Origin: Helopsaltes ochotensis
Taxonomy: Eukaryota > Chordata > Aves > Passeriformes > Locustellidae
DNA: 64,000 bases
Reading direction: 5' to 3'
Assembly (NCBI GenBank): GCA_013400155.1
Contig: VXBM01000095.1
Coordinates: 127,166-191,165, forward strand
Each line of letters opens with the position of its first letter. Within the stretch, counting starts at the first letter, position 1. Positions 1-14,170 of this stretch are shown here, piece by piece. The notes under the pieces are model-generated. The model had not been told where the DNA came from, made no database searches, and saw only the letters and a program-made list of their open reading frames with translations. The position numbers were made by a program, and so were the translations under genes.

Positions 1-1069
1 CACCCTGAGAAAGAGTGGGGGAAGCATTTTTACCTGTGTCAAATGGTGTGAGCTTGCCAGTGAAGAACAGGTACTCTTAACTGTTACCAGCCTGTATCCA
101 GTGCAGCCAGGTGTGGGGACACCAGCGGTCCTCAGCTCTTCCTCATCAGTGAAAGGTGTCAGTGCCAAGACCAAGGGGTCCAAAGAGCTTCAGAGGTACT
201 CGAGATGCATATACTGCATTTAGCTTACACACTTGGCCTTGTCCATCTGTTCTTGCCATCTCCTTCCCCTCTCACAACTTCCCACCCTTACCTCTTACAG
301 ACCTACTCTGTTTTTCTAGGTCTCATCACCCTTCTGACAACAGCAAAGAGGTTCCTCTTTAAAGATTTCTCTCATCACACTGTTGGACTTTTACATCTGA
401 CCTTTGGCACCTGTGCAAAATGTCTGAGTTGCTAGCAGGACTCTAAAGAGGACTGGGAAGCTGAATTGCAGTAGTGAGGCTACTGCATTTTTAAAATTAT
501 ATTTCTCATGTTCTACCTACTGGAGCAGACCGTGGTTTCTGATTTCCTTCCAAGAAAAAGTGTGAGTGCTGGACAATTGTGAAGAGAACAGGGGTAGGTA
601 GATGAGTGTGTATGCTCAAAAGCAGGGTTCAGTCAGACTTGGAGAAAAGGGTAAAGAAGCAGGACCTCTCCTGCTCATTTGTGTATGAAGATGGAAAGGT
701 TAACCCCCATGATCAGTCTGTGCTGAGGGCTTTCAGGCATTGGGAAAGTTTGCCTGACAGCCCTGTCATGGCAGATGGGAAGATGCTGGCAAGGAGAAGG
801 AGACAGCAGAGCAGGAGACCATGGAGATTTCTGTGGTAGGGAAATCCACGTCTCCCTTACATTTCTGCAGTGAGAGAGTTTTGTTTAAGTGCTCCAGTTT
901 GTCTAGAACTCAGGATCAGTTTTACCATAATGTTCTATGTTTATACCCTCATCCTTGACCCTGGCCCATTCTTGTCCCAGCTTCCATCTTATTTCTGATC
1001 AGATCCCTTAGTTTCTAGAATGTTCTTCTTCTACAAGGCTATCAGTCATATAGTCTTAAGCTCTAAGAT

Positions 1070-1115
1070 CATTTTTGTCATGTTCTTTGTCATAACAAAG
1101 AACATGACAAAAATG
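1070..1115. repeat. Perfect inverted repeat: 21-bp stem, 4-nt loop
   Basis: The arms at 1070-1090 and 1095-1115 are exact reverse complements and flank the loop cata at 1091-1094. Pairing stops abruptly on the outer side, at 1069/1116. The stem is AT-rich (core ttgtcatgttctttg). It is shorter than a typical miRNA precursor. It could be a fold-back mutation, a remnant of a small inverted-repeat element, or a transcribed hairpin; the sequence alone does not decide. Confidence 0.95.
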
Positions 1116-4100
1116 TTCTTGTCTTCCTTTTGTCCTGCTGACTCCCAAAGGCCTTGCTGAGTCTGAGTTTGCCTGCCCTCCTCCTGCTGGGATTCGACAG
1201 GAAAATTGAAGAAGGAGTGATCACCTGTTTCAGTAATTTAACAACTTTGGCAAGTGGCATCCGAAAAGGAGTCTGAGCCAGGAAATCCTGAATTGTGGAT
1301 GAATAACAATGCATAGCAATGACTCCTATAGCATGTTGCATCTGGGCTTCTTGTACTGGTCCATGCCTGTCCGTTTGATGCCTTTTGTAGCTTGTCCCAC
1401 ACTGCAGGCCTCGGGCATTCCTTACTTTTCCCCCCAGTCTTTCTCGTGTCCTTGTCATTTCTGATGCCTCCAGACCCCAACAGCAGTCCTGAATCTATCT
1501 GTGTGTTACACAATATTCTGTGCAGAGATAAAGATGGTCGAAGCCACCCTGGCTATTTGAAGGTGAGAAACAGGCACAGAGAGTTATTAAACTCTCTATT
1601 TAGCTATGTGTTAGCTATAAAAAATCTCCTAGTCTCTCATGGGTCCTGCAGTCAACAATGGGCTTCCTTCATGTCCAAAGTCATATATACAATGCAGTGA
1701 GGAAGGTCAAAGGATGTCAGAGAGGGAAAAATACAGAGTCAGCATGGAGCTGACACCCATATGGTGTTCTGGAATGGCTCAGTAGCTTCTAGGAGAAGTT
1801 CATCATATCATTTACAGAGTCTGTCACCCTGCTCAAATCATGAACAGGTTCCCCATTGAACCAAGGCAGAACAAAAGTCAATCAAGACTGAAATATGTGG
1901 GTCAGACAGCCTGAATAGGCAATCAGTTTCTGAGTGTGCCAAGCATATCCCTAAATAAGCTCATCAGGGCTCCTGGTGGGAGTCTGGTACATAGGGGTTC
2001 CCTGTGCCGCTCTTCCGAGCCCTGCTGAATGGACAGCCATTCACAAGTGGTGCTGCTGTGAATTCTGATAAACCAGATCAGGTTTATTCTCTCTTTTCCC
2101 CTTCTTGATGGTTTCCCTAAATGAGATAAATCCTGTCAGAACTGATGCCACTAATAACCATCAGCCACCTAGTTTTAATTAGAGTTTGCTTCATTAATGC
2201 CCCAGCTCCTCTCTGCACAGCAGATTAAATAATGTACTTGCAGCTCATTTACGCAAACCCCCAAACTGCAAGGCTGAGCTGCAATCCTTTAATTAAACAG
2301 CCTGGCTGATCCCTACCGCTGCCTCGGCTCATCAGTCTAAGCCGATTAAAGAGAATAGGGACTAATAAAGAGCATAAACAGGGAAGTGACTCTCAGCTCT
2401 TCTAGGGACTTGGAGACTCCAGTGGTGATCAGCTGCTTTCTCCTCCTCTAGCAGGAACTGTACCTCAGCCCATATCCCTTCTGTCTGGGACCTGCAAGAA
2501 AGGTTCTGTTCTCAGCAGGAGCCCAAACTCATCCTGTGGGACAGGAATCCTTTGGGAGAATGAGAAAAAACACAGCAGAGAATGAGAAAGAGGGACATCA
2601 AAACAGCGAGATGAGTGGCTGTCTGACTGCAGGAGAGACCAGCAGGAGTGGCCATACAGCTTAAGAGAAGGGCAGGAGGAGAAGCAAATGCAGGGAATAA
2701 CAGTTGGAGGTTCTCTGCCAGGAACAATCTGGGACAAAAGTTTGTCTCTCCTTGTGGTTTGTGGTGGTCGTTGCTGTTCTTGTGTGGTCTTCCCTAATAT
2801 TTCTCTGCAAGATTTCTTACTCTTCCCTTGCGACCAGCTAAAAATGCCTTGGCTTCTCATGGATGAGAATGATTAGGAACATGTCAGTGTCTAACCACTC
2901 AACAGAAGCCAATTCAGTGAGATGGTTGAGATTATTCCCACTCATCTTGTTCTGCTTTGCTTCACTGACCGCCACAAGCAGAGCTAGCCCCCTTCTCACC
3001 TCCAGCGTGTGAATTCCTTGGGGGAAAGATGCAGCTCCGTGAGTTTAGCAATGCAAATTTCCCACCTGGCTGCTTAGCTGGATTGCACCAGCAATTAGCA
3101 AAACTGGTGCTGTAGGCCATGAATATTGAGACAGATTTTATCCCAGATTCTGCCAAAAAGCTCAGAGCCAAAGTACAAGATGAGGTGATGGCAGCAGCAG
3201 GCAGATTTCTGTTCCTGAACTCTAAGGGCTTTCCCATATCAAAGGACAGTTATAAATCCTTCACCGCTGGCTCTGCTGGACTTGCACACCACTGGCTTCA
3301 TGATCATAAGCCATCTTGCAGGTTGGGTTTCCATTGGGGATGCCAAATATCAGGTTGAGTGACATGAAGAAACTTCAGGGATGGCAGCAGGAGCTAACCC
3401 TGCTCCTTTCCTGAGGTGCTGATTAGACTCTAATTTAGCCAAACCCTATAATTTCATAAAGCAACGGCTCTTTTTCTTGCTGGCTTTTGCCTATTAATGG
3501 CAGGGTTTCATTCTAGGGATTTGAATAGCCTAGTAATTGCATTTCCCACTTCTCCCAGGCACATAGAGTGGAGACTGGCATCCCAGAACAATGACCTTAA
3601 AATGTGTCCAGCAGCAGCCCAGTTCTAACAGGATTACATACCATTTTCCTTTGTGTGAGGTAATAGGGCTGAGATGAGAAAGATTTGTTTCTATTAGAGT
3701 AATGAGAGGAAATGATGGAGTCACAATTGAAGGGAACAGTATATTCATTCAGTTGCCTTTCACAGGCTTTTTGGAGTCTGTCTCTGTGGTGCTGAATAGG
3801 ATATCAGCAGAAAATCACCTCTCCTCCTGTGATGGGAAAAGTTCTACAGAAAATTTTAAGCATCAGGGGCAGATCTGCTTTGGCAATGGACTTGGGAAGA
3901 GCACTGGAGTGCTGAAACGTTGTGGAAGAAGTGCAGGTGAGACCTGACCTGTTTTTAATGGTAAGGAGACAGAGTTTTCTCAGGAAGAGAGCAGTCTTCT
4001 GGATAGAGCTTGGATGTGTACTTGGAAGAAGGGCTAGGATCTGAAACATCTTTGGAAAAGTTGGGCAACGTCTGTTCATATTTTTTATACTTTCCAGCAG

Positions 4101-7100
4101 GGAGACTGCTGCTTAGATCAGGGTTAAAACATGATTAATGCCACTAATTTACAAAGTGTTTACTTCATGATTGTTGACCAATGAAATAATAATTCAATAT
4201 AGTTTAAACTTTGAATGGCTGTGGACTCATTCCTAAAGTGCCTGCTGGATTGGTCACCATAACAGATTGGTGTAACTTCCTGGCACCAGTTAGTGGTAAG
4301 GAGACGTGAACTATTGGCTACTTCTCCAAGCCAGCCTTCCTCGCATTTCTGGGGAAATTCCTTCTTGCCTCACTTGTGACTTACCAAAGTACTGAAATGG
4401 AAATGTGTGTTCTTGCTGGAGGAAGCCCTTGATGCTGGTTGTTCCATTTTAATATGTGGTAGACTGATAAGTGGATGGATGGATTTTGAACAGTTTGTTC
4501 AAACCAAACCTTCAAACATCTTTCTTGACAGCTCTCTGAGCTGCATGAGTATGCTGCACCCTCAGCAGCACATGCTTAAAGCCCAAAATCTGATTTCATT
4601 TACTTCTGGACATCTCTGTCTCTGACTCTTCATGTCTCTTTACCTGAACTCTCTGTTTCCATTGAACAAGCATTTGTTCTTTTTCCTGTGAAGCCATGTT
4701 GGAAGATTTTGGCACAAAGGAGCCATGAATCTTATCCACTGCACAGTCACAACACCACATCTCTCTTTGACTCCTCACTGATGTAGCCCAGGAGCACCTC
4801 TCCTTCCTCTACAGCTCTCACTTTGTCCTTGGGTCATTTTAGGTTGTCTAACAGATCCTCCTGAGATATTCCCAAGACCTTGTTTGGGTTGTGGTTGCAA
4901 TGTCCCTTAAGGCTGAGGCCCATGAAGTTGTTGAGAACTGAACCAATCACCAAGTGGATGCTCACTCTGGACATTACTGAAGTACCTTGATAAACAAGTG
5001 GACAGTGATGATTTTCCACCAGTATCCATCACTCTTTAAGCATTATGGTTAAATGACTGAGCTACTCAGCATTTTATCTGAATTTGCTGACAGGATAAAT
5101 GCAAATCCTGTTCATGAAATAGGAAATTATAATTTCTGATTTAGGATTGCTGGCAGGATATTGTATATGGAATCTGGAGGTCAGTGCTTCATCTCAGCTC
5201 AGAGCTGTTCCATGGCTTTGGCTCAGGTGTGAGGCATGATGATGATTCTAGTCCGTATCAAATCAGATCTATAACCTTCCACTTTAAGAAGCCTAACAAC
5301 TCTGCCTAATAGGCCCCCGGCTGGCAGTGTCAAGTGCACGTTCCTACAATTAGTGGACGATGGAGGCTGAATTCTTCTCTGACTCTTAATGAAGAAGACT
5401 CTAAGTTAATCTTAACAGGATGTGGACATGCCAGCGCAAAGCAAGCCTCTACATCCATGGTCTTGTGTACTCTAAGGACAAATGACCACCCACAAAGCTC
5501 ATGAGTCTGACTTCTTTCACTCCCCCCAAAGTTCTCTAGAGCACTGCTTTTGAAAACACACATAAGTTTGAGCAACATTTCTGCTTTGCTAGCATGTCCT
5601 GTTTGTGCTTCTCTTTTTTTTTTTCCTTATTGAGGTCATGGGCATGAAGAGAAGATTTTTTTTTTTATTGCTTCTTAACAGATCATCTCTTACTCTTCCA
5701 TCCCTGTAGACCTAATAATCCTGTTCCAGATAATACCATTAAAGGTTTCAGGGAAGCTGCAAACAAGGCAGAGATGGGTCAGCAAAGTTCACATAAATAT
5801 TCCTCCAGCTCACAGTTGATTTCAGTCTGACACAAAGATGTGGGCCATGAGTAATGTCTAGACCCAGATTTGAACTCCTCCTAAGCTTGGGAGTGAGCAG
5901 ACTCCTCACTTTTTCTGGATGTTTTGTGCAGTGAGGACTAGCAGCTTCAGTTGCTTTGCAGGAGCCTAAGTCCAGAATCACAAAGATGTTTAGTGAATGT
6001 AGGTTTAGGGCAAATATGGAAACATTAGAATTATAAGAAAAAAAAATTTTAGGAAACATCCTAAAACAACAAACATCATAGTTACCAACAACCTTGGGAA
6101 TCTCTTGCAGGGAGGTATAGTTGGGAAATCTTCTGGTACTATGACCTGGGAGGAATGGCTCTTTCTGGAAGCATCCAAAGAAACAGGAGCTCAGTTTCAG
6201 ATGCATCGTCTCAGTCCTGTAAAGGAGCACCACCAGGACATTCTGGCACTCTCTCCCACACAGGCATTTCCCTGCTCCTCTCCAACAGCTGGTGCAGCTA
6301 CTTTCAGGCAAGTGTGGAGAACATGAGGGTGGGGAAGTAAAGTGAGGAATAGATTGGCTCTTCAACAGAAAAAAAAATTCTGTGGAATCTGAAGTCTCCC
6401 TGTCACATTGGTTGCTTTGCTTGCCTCTATCCAACACCTTTCCTCAGGAAGGTGAAAAATGCTAGGAGAGAGAGGCTGAAGAAAACATGTTTGAAGTATC
6501 CTATTTTGAAACTGCAAAGATGCTCATCAGACACATTTCCTGAGAGCCTGAAAGCCCTATCCAGCCATTGCCTGGCCACATGTTCTTCCAGCTCTTTATT
6601 TTCCCTGTTGTTTCTGTCACTTATGTGGGTCCTGCCCTAGAGGAACTTAGACTTGGATTCAAGTGCTTTTCTCCCACATGTGTCAGTACTTGCTGTTTCT
6701 TGGGCCATGGTAATATGTGTGAAAGAGGATCAATCATAGCCAACTTTACAGCTGTGGCAGCCACCTTCAACAGCTGTTGAGATCAGTTAGTGGCATTATT
6801 ACCGGGCAATTCACTCTGGCTTGCAGATGATCCTCATGTTCTCTCTCCTATACTGCAAAGAATTTCTTGTCCATACTGTGGCAACTCTTTGGTACCAGAG
6901 GAATGCAACATAAACACCTGCTCCATCCTGTGTTTTCTGTGTGGCAGTGCTACCGACATGCATGGGAAGAAGCTGTGCCAGCCTTGGAAATCGCCCTGTA
7001 TCTAGCACTAGAAAATGGGCACAGATGCTTGGTAAAATAATGCCAGATGGGCTGTGGTGGAGCTCGCACCATTCATCCTAATCCTCTGCTAATATCATCT

Positions 7101-10100
7101 GACCTGATCTGCACCCACAGACAAGATGCACCCACACCCAAAATGAGCCATTCCAGCCCTTTTGTACACCAAGGTGTGCTCTGTTTTACCTGACAGGTGG
7201 TTTCTGTGGACCCTCTGTCCACATGTTTGTTAATGGCTTACAAGGCAGAGACAGGACAAAGAGATGGAAAAAAGAGTCAAGGAGAAAGGGAGAGAGACTC
7301 ATCCCAACAAATGCAACAATGTTACTGTAAGAAAAATGGATGGCAAACATAGTATACAGCGAAGAAGAATAACAGGAGAGAAGGAGCAGGAAAAGCAGGA
7401 GGATAAAAAATAGTGTAAATGAAAGAAGGGACTGCAGGGAACAAGAACATATGAACAGGAGATAAATGAGCAGGTCCCTTGGCTGGAATAATCCTGTTCA
7501 TGCCAGCATTCTTTGGCAGTGATACAATGAGACTGTGGCCTTTTATTACACATTTTCTTGTAGTGTGGTGTCAATCCACAGGCCTTTGTCTTTTTGGGGC
7601 TCTGTAACACTAACTCACCCCTATGAAGGTTCATCTTCTGGTCACCCCTATGGGACAGGCTCTGTGCTCACATACACTAAGCTCTCCCTTTGGAAAAACA
7701 TTGTGCACTAGAATTCCTTCTCCTGCATGTGGCCCTGGCAGATTTTCATATGTTTCAGGAAGAACTAAAGAGTCTGAAATGCTGAAGAGGAGCACACTGT
7801 ACAGCTGCTTAGACCACTCCACGTTCTGCAAACAGAAGTAGATAGCTGAGGGAGTGCATGCAAAAAAGTTGGGAGGTATTTTGGAGTGTCATCTCACCTG
7901 TTAAAAAACTGCAGAATAGTGGAGACTACTCCATCTTCTGTGAGAAAGCATCATCCTGAAGAAAAGTGTCATAGACAGGATCTGAGTTCAGTGAGATTTT
8001 TCTTGTGAGACTGTGAAACCTAAACTGTGAGACCTAATTCTGGCCACATCACTTGGAAGTGTGTTCCACTAACTTTTAACCGCTTCTGCTTGGCACCTCG
8101 GTTCTTTAGACACACACAGATTGTACCATCATCCCACTGGAAATTAATTGCCTGGTGATTGGAGCTGTGTGTCACCTTTGTTGTGTCCCACACTGGTATG
8201 GTGCTGCTTTCCTGTAAGCAGGTTACGATGCTGTTACTGTTGTCTGCGTATCTGGGTTGGCTGCAATCTCTCTCGTTCCCTCTTTTGCAGAAAGAGGGAA
8301 GATGGGAAAGGCTACCCCATGCATACACTGCTAGTGCTTTTCTCCACGTGCCTCCAGAAAGTGATTGGCAAAATATAACCAATTCCTGTAATTTCCCAGA
8401 ATGCACTGATTTGAGAGTGGTAGGTTGAGATGCACAAACCAGAATGGTGCAGAATGGTGTCATGAAAAGCATCTCTGTGCTGTTACAGCACAACTGGATC
8501 TTACAAAGATGTTACAGAATGTCCTAAAATAGAGCATATTTGGCTAGATCCTCCACTGAGGAAGGTGCAATTCACAGGAATAAAGTGATTAATAACACCA
8601 GCCAGGATACTGTTTAGCAACACAGTAGGATTGGTTGAGTCTAGGCAAACTTCATGGGTTTTTTATAATCTTGCCCCAAAAGTTCCATGTCTGAGTACAG
8701 AGAATAAGGGTAGGAATAATTTTCATTCCTCATAGGTAAGAAAAGTTGAGGTCCCACAGGGAAACATGAGCTTGTACAATCAGATGCGTAAGTTGCTAAG
8801 TCATCCTGTTTTCCAAATGGGAATGAAGAAAAGATAGAAAAAGAAATGGGGCCTCAGGGAAGAGATGTGACATGAAGTGGATCAGAGTGTAAGTGAAGCA
8901 GCAGAGACAAAACAGGTACAAAACTGGAAAAGTAGAGCTTTGTGCCTGCTGCATAAGGCTGTGGGGGTGGTCACTGCATTGGGGAAAGGAGGAAGGAATG
9001 CTAAGCATGCTGTTTCTATCTTGGTCTTCAGCCAAAGGGCAATGCTGGCCTCTAGATCTGAACACAGTGGCAAAGTTAAAATCTGGATAAAGCTGGTGAA
9101 TGCCGTTTGGATTGCCTGCATTGAGGGGCATGGTGATTTATGGCTGTGTTTCTCTTTATGTGGAGGAGAACAAGGCTTCTTTCTGTTTGGTTTGACACAA
9201 TCAGTTTCTTGAGAATGGAAACAAAATTTATCTGGGTTACACCAAGATCTACCTGTGAAGCGGCTCACTCACTGCCTTCACCAATCAATTACCCTGATGC
9301 CTTAGGAAGGAGCCCAGAGGTACAGTCCAACCCAGAGTCTGCCACAGCAGGTAGAAAAAGAAGACTGCAGAATCCCTTGCCTAGGCCTATAAATGCCAAG
9401 AGCCATGTCCCTCACCCAGCTCACTGCTGGACTGGGAGAGCAATGGGCTGAGGGACATGCAAGCTTTCCTTGCCTTGTAGAGACTCTGCTGCCTCCCAGC
9501 CCTGAATTCATCTCATTTTAGCAGTGAAATTCTATCTTCTGCATGATTGCACCGGCAGGCTTTTGTCAGCGAATTTGGTGATGTTCAAACCTGCCTCAGG
9601 GATGAGGAGCCCAGAGATTTGACTCAAAGTGGCAGAAAGACTGCTGCTGAGAAGCCAAGTTTCTCTTTCCTGGGGTGCTGAGCGGGCAGTTACACTAATG
9701 CAGGATGCCATCTGTTTTTTCCATCTCTAAAAGGTCGTGTTTACCAAACATTGCAGAGGCAAGAGAGGTCTGGGGTTAAAATAAAAGTAATTAAACCCTG
9801 CAGAGGAGGACCTCCTATGCCTTCAGTGTCCACTTGGTGCTCTTCACACCTCAGTGAAGCTCAGGTGCCATGTTCAAAGCAGCCACAAGTAACCTTGCCT
9901 ACAGTGCCAGGCTGTGGCACTTGTGTCTAATCTGCAGAGACAGCACAGCAACCAGCCCGGGGTGCCAAGCCCCGAAGTGTGACAGGCAGCTCAGAAAGGG
10001 GCTTCACTTCCTAAGCTGAGCCTTGTGCTCTGTAGCTGGTGAAACAGGAGGCATGGATGGGAAGAGGAGAGAGGGATGTGCCAGAGAGGTGGCCCAAGTG

Positions 10101-10133
10101 CCAGTCTGAGGTGTCATGCAGACACTATACAGG

Positions 10134-10159
10134 AGGAACTATAAGAAGGAACTATAAGA
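10134..10159. repeat. 13-bp perfect tandem duplication
   Basis: The unit aggaactataaga occurs twice head to tail. It is most simply a slippage duplication in non-coding DNA. Confidence 0.9.
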
Positions 10160-13100
10160 AAAAAATCCATGACAGCCACCCACACTACCCAGCACAGCCA
10201 GCCTTGCACCAGGAACACCACTTCTCATAAAGTGAGAGCTGCCTTAGCTATTCCAGGCCACCCTCTGGAGGAGCCTGTCTGTCCTCTCAGAAAACCAGAG
10301 ATCTTAGTCCTCTGGTAGATGAAATCTGTCAAGGAGCCAGGCCCTCAGACTGGTGGCTAGCCAGAACAATCATGTTTGCACCAGGAGGGCATAGGGTGCT
10401 TCAGAAACATTTAGTTCCTGTAGTGCTGCTCTGTAGCAAAAGGCACAACAACACAGCAACATGGGAATCACACAGCACACGAGGATCAGGTTTAAAGACT
10501 AAATCTGAAATGAAGGCCCTGACTTTGGCATGTCAAAGTGTGGGACAGGAGGCTCTTGCTACTGTTATTAAATTCTCTGCTTAATGAGCATCTCATTGAT
10601 ACCACTTCAAGTGATGCTGAAAAGATGTTGCCTGGTTCATCCTGTGGTAAAGGATGTTAAATTTAATTGATTTCCAAGATATTTACTGTACCATACTGTC
10701 AAATCTATTTTACAGGTGTGTGTGCCAGACCTTTTATGAAATAAGTAATATATTCTGGGATGGGTAATGAGCTTGGCTAATTACCATTAATTCCTCCTGG
10801 GTAAAACTAGTGTGAGAAGATGGCTTGATGCCACTGCTTTGCAAGGTGTTATGTGAATGTAGACAAAATCAGAATCTTGTTCCTATATTTGTCTTTGTTG
10901 GGGGAGACTGTCTGAGAAAGCTGCAGCTTGGCTGGCAGGGGATGATTTGCCAAGATCAAGTTCCAAGTTCCCTGCCTTTCTGGCAGGAGAGACTTTTGCC
11001 TTCCATCAGTTTCAGCAGGCTCCCAGAGAGCACTGCCTCCAAATCACCTTAAAACTTGAACTTATAAGCAAATCAGAAGCAATTCTTTTGCATTCAGGCC
11101 CCCTGCATGTCAGAAATCTCTGAACCTTGAAAAGATCCCATAATATATTATCAAGCCTGTCTCAGCCATTTTTTTTTTCATTGAATTCTGATGAACCCAT
11201 TCACCATATGTCATGGGTGTCCTCAGGGAACACTGAAATGAAATAAACTGAAAAGGCACTTTGGACCCTGCTAAGTCAGCAGAGGATTTTTTTTTCCTGG
11301 GCAGGGAAGCTTAGGAAAGACAGAGGGAGCACAGGTTCTTGCAGACTTGGGGTCTGAACTCCGTTCTACTAGCATTAGCTAGTGGACTCTTTTTCTAATT
11401 CTCTACATGGTACTTTGTAGGTTTTTTTAATTCTGACATCTCTGAAACGTTGAAGTCTCATGTAAGTCTAAGGCCATTGAGAGGCAATTAATGAGGGCAT
11501 TAATCACTCACAGCAATTTAGGAACAATATATGTACAATAACCAACCAATCCTCATAAGGAGCACTGTGAAATGGATGCATAAATTTTTGTGGTCTTTCA
11601 CAACTAGTCCAGGTAGTCTTTGCCTCAGTTACAGGTCATAATCCTGCTCACTGACCTTGAATACCATGAAGAAGGCATTTGGTAAGTTATACATGGGAAA
11701 CAGAAATATGGTCTTCTCCTGGAGTGACACAGAGACACAAAAAAGAGCTAAGATCAGCCTCCACAGTACTTCCGTAACACCTCACAGCCATAGCTTCCTT
11801 CCTTCTCCATAGCTAGCCCTTTTTGCATTAACCACTGTACCTGGCAACAAGAACATCCCCTTCTTCAGTGACTGGTTTCTTAAATCACTCACCAAATCCA
11901 GAGGTGCTGCTGCATTTTTCGTTACTCTATTATTGCTCTTATTTATCTGCAAATTTTTTTTTCTTCTTGGAAAAGGAAAGAAGGTACAAAGAGATGAGTT
12001 TTGTGTGGTGACCACATGGGAGCTCTGTAGCTGTGGAGAGATCAGTGAGAAAGCTCAGTTTTAACTTCTTACAGGACTAACATTATTGTCCTCGAGAAGA
12101 GTAGCTCTTCTGGTCCTTGAGCCCTGTTTAGTCACTCAGCCATCCTGCAAACACTTTTATGAGAGCTCTGAAAATTCCTCTAATCGTGAACTGATTCTGG
12201 AATTTGACAGTGGTGCAATGGAATGTAATGTGTGGAGCATCCAACTTGTGTGTTCCTGCCTGCAGGTCTGCCTTGAAATTGCCTCGAAATGTTTGAGGGG
12301 AAGGGGCTGCGTGTTGTTTCTCAAGTCATGGAGTATGGGAATGTCTAAGCCTGACAGTCAGGATCCAATAGATAACCATGGTTCATCCCCACAGCTGACA
12401 ATCAGAAGTGCAGATCCTTTCCCAGCTGGAAACATGTATTTCCAGCAGCAAAGGGGTGATGAGGAGTATGCAACATCCTGATGCTGTAGCAAGTGCAATG
12501 CAGTCGTATCTCTCCCAGGACAGGCAGTGACACAACAGCTCTGTGCAGACATGGGGAGCAGCTACAGCTACAAATGGGCATATGGACTTCTCTGGCTTGG
12601 TAATTTAGTGTCACTGATTTGGTCTTTATGCTTCCAAAAGAGCAGGAAGGGAGAAAAAAGAGAGTAGTAAAACACCCTCACTATTATAACATTTCTCCTC
12701 CATCTTCTCCCTTCATCCTTCCCTTACTCTAATTCTTGTATAGAATCTTCCTGAGAAACCTGCACATAAAAGCTAAGTATTAGAACTCTGATTTACTTGT
12801 GCTAAACAAAAATATTTATGGGTGCCAGCTGAATTGTCTCAGTGAGAGCTTTTTCACCATCCTGCTTTCTTGAAGCAAGCACTAGGATTCAGCTCACAAC
12901 CCTGATATCCCTGTTTTGAAATGCTAGACTGGGGAGAGTACTTTTATATAAGCCCTGAGTCAGATTGTCTGTAGTAACCCTCTCTGTTAACAAACCTTCT
13001 GCAGCAGGCATATACAAGTCAGCAGTGCAAATGAACAGTACATACCTGAAACACAAGAGATGTTTTTCACAGCAGATGGAATCTATTTGTAACAGTGACT

Positions 13101-14083
13101 AGGTTCGTTATGGGTCATAAAAGTCATGCAGGAACATCTAGGAAGAAGAGAACAGCTGAATTTGTAGTCTTCCTGTTTACCTGATTGCAAGTGATTTACA
13201 ATAATATTGCAACTTTGAATCAAACAGAAGTCAAAGAAATTACAAACCTTCTCTACCTGATTGTATGACTGTAAAAGCTGTGAATAATGGTGGCATATGA
13301 TATTTGAGGACAGAAAGTAAAGAACACTTACTACAGCTGAAACTGCAGGGGTGATGCCGGGATTCAAACTAAATCGACCTAGTTGGAGTTTGGCCGGGAC
13401 TTTGGGATTCACACCTTAGACTCTGCATGGGACTTTTAATTATTACAGGTGGTTAGACCAATTTTCTCCTCCAAGAAACAGTATGTGCAATTGCTCCATT
13501 CCCTGTCTTCATCCCACAGCCAGGGAGTCTGCTTACTGGCCAAGAGGAAGCAAGTGAATCCACCTAATTTGCTTAATAACATTTTTTTCCCCAGAGATCT
13601 TTCATGCTATACTTTCTATCCTTGCCCTACTTACATTCCTTACTGTTTTTTTTCTTTTAACTGTGATTTTAGTAGCTCTTCTTTTGTTAACAAAACCTGT
13701 GTCCTACCAATGCAAATCAACTGTGTCACTCAGGACAGAGGGAAAATGTCAGGATTGTTAAGTTTTTATTTATTTCACTGTGGCATCAGTTTTGATCTTT
13801 AGTGGTGTATTTTATTTCTTCTTTGGGGCTTCATCAGCCATTGCTACTAGAGAACAAAGAATAGGCCTTCTGAAAACACTTCCTCAGAAACAGGTTCAAG
13901 ATGAGAGTAAACCTGGGAGAAATACAGGTTTGGTAAGTGGAACCATAGGGCTGTAATGGTAACATTCAGACTGCTAATCAAAACCAGTCTTTACCTCTTT
14001 TTCCCACTGCTTATGAGTCACTAAAGTTTACTGCTGAAGCTGAAATGTCCCAGGTTTGTTCAAAGGTGAAATAAGTTTGCTTT

Positions 14084-14170
14084 CCACCCCTCCCCCCCCC
14101 CGATTTTTTTCACACTAAAAGAACTTAAAAATGTTTCAATGGTTCAGCCATTTTTATGATTTTTTTTTTC
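14084..14170. repeat. C-run and T-run low-complexity patch
   Basis: A run of ten or more C interrupted by single T bases is followed by T-rich runs, including about ten T at 14160-14170. It is a low-complexity region and prone to sequencing error. Confidence 0.85.

Noticed and set aside
1438..1562. Exon-like segment with a strong pyrimidine tract, CCCCAG acceptor and AAG|GTGAGA donor
   Set aside because: The open frame ends on a codon boundary, but the next IQSEC3 exon needs two carried bases, and the frame that would supply them has a stop. The peptide is not recognised. It could be a cryptic or non-coding exon, but nothing supports it.
4840..5030. Possible reverse-oriented CR1 fragment (tttgggttgtggttgc and following)
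   Set aside because: Only a short motif resembles CR1 and the order of flanking blocks does not continue the consensus.
5748..6437. 229-codon open frame on the minus strand
   Set aside because: It is the longest open frame outside IQSEC3, but it has no recognisable domain, contains long T/A-run-derived Phe and Lys stretches and shows no codon bias. It is compatible with chance in intronic DNA.
12086..12481. 131-codon + strand frame
   Set aside because: No recognisable domain, no coding-like third-position bias and no plausible splice partners in frame with IQSEC3.
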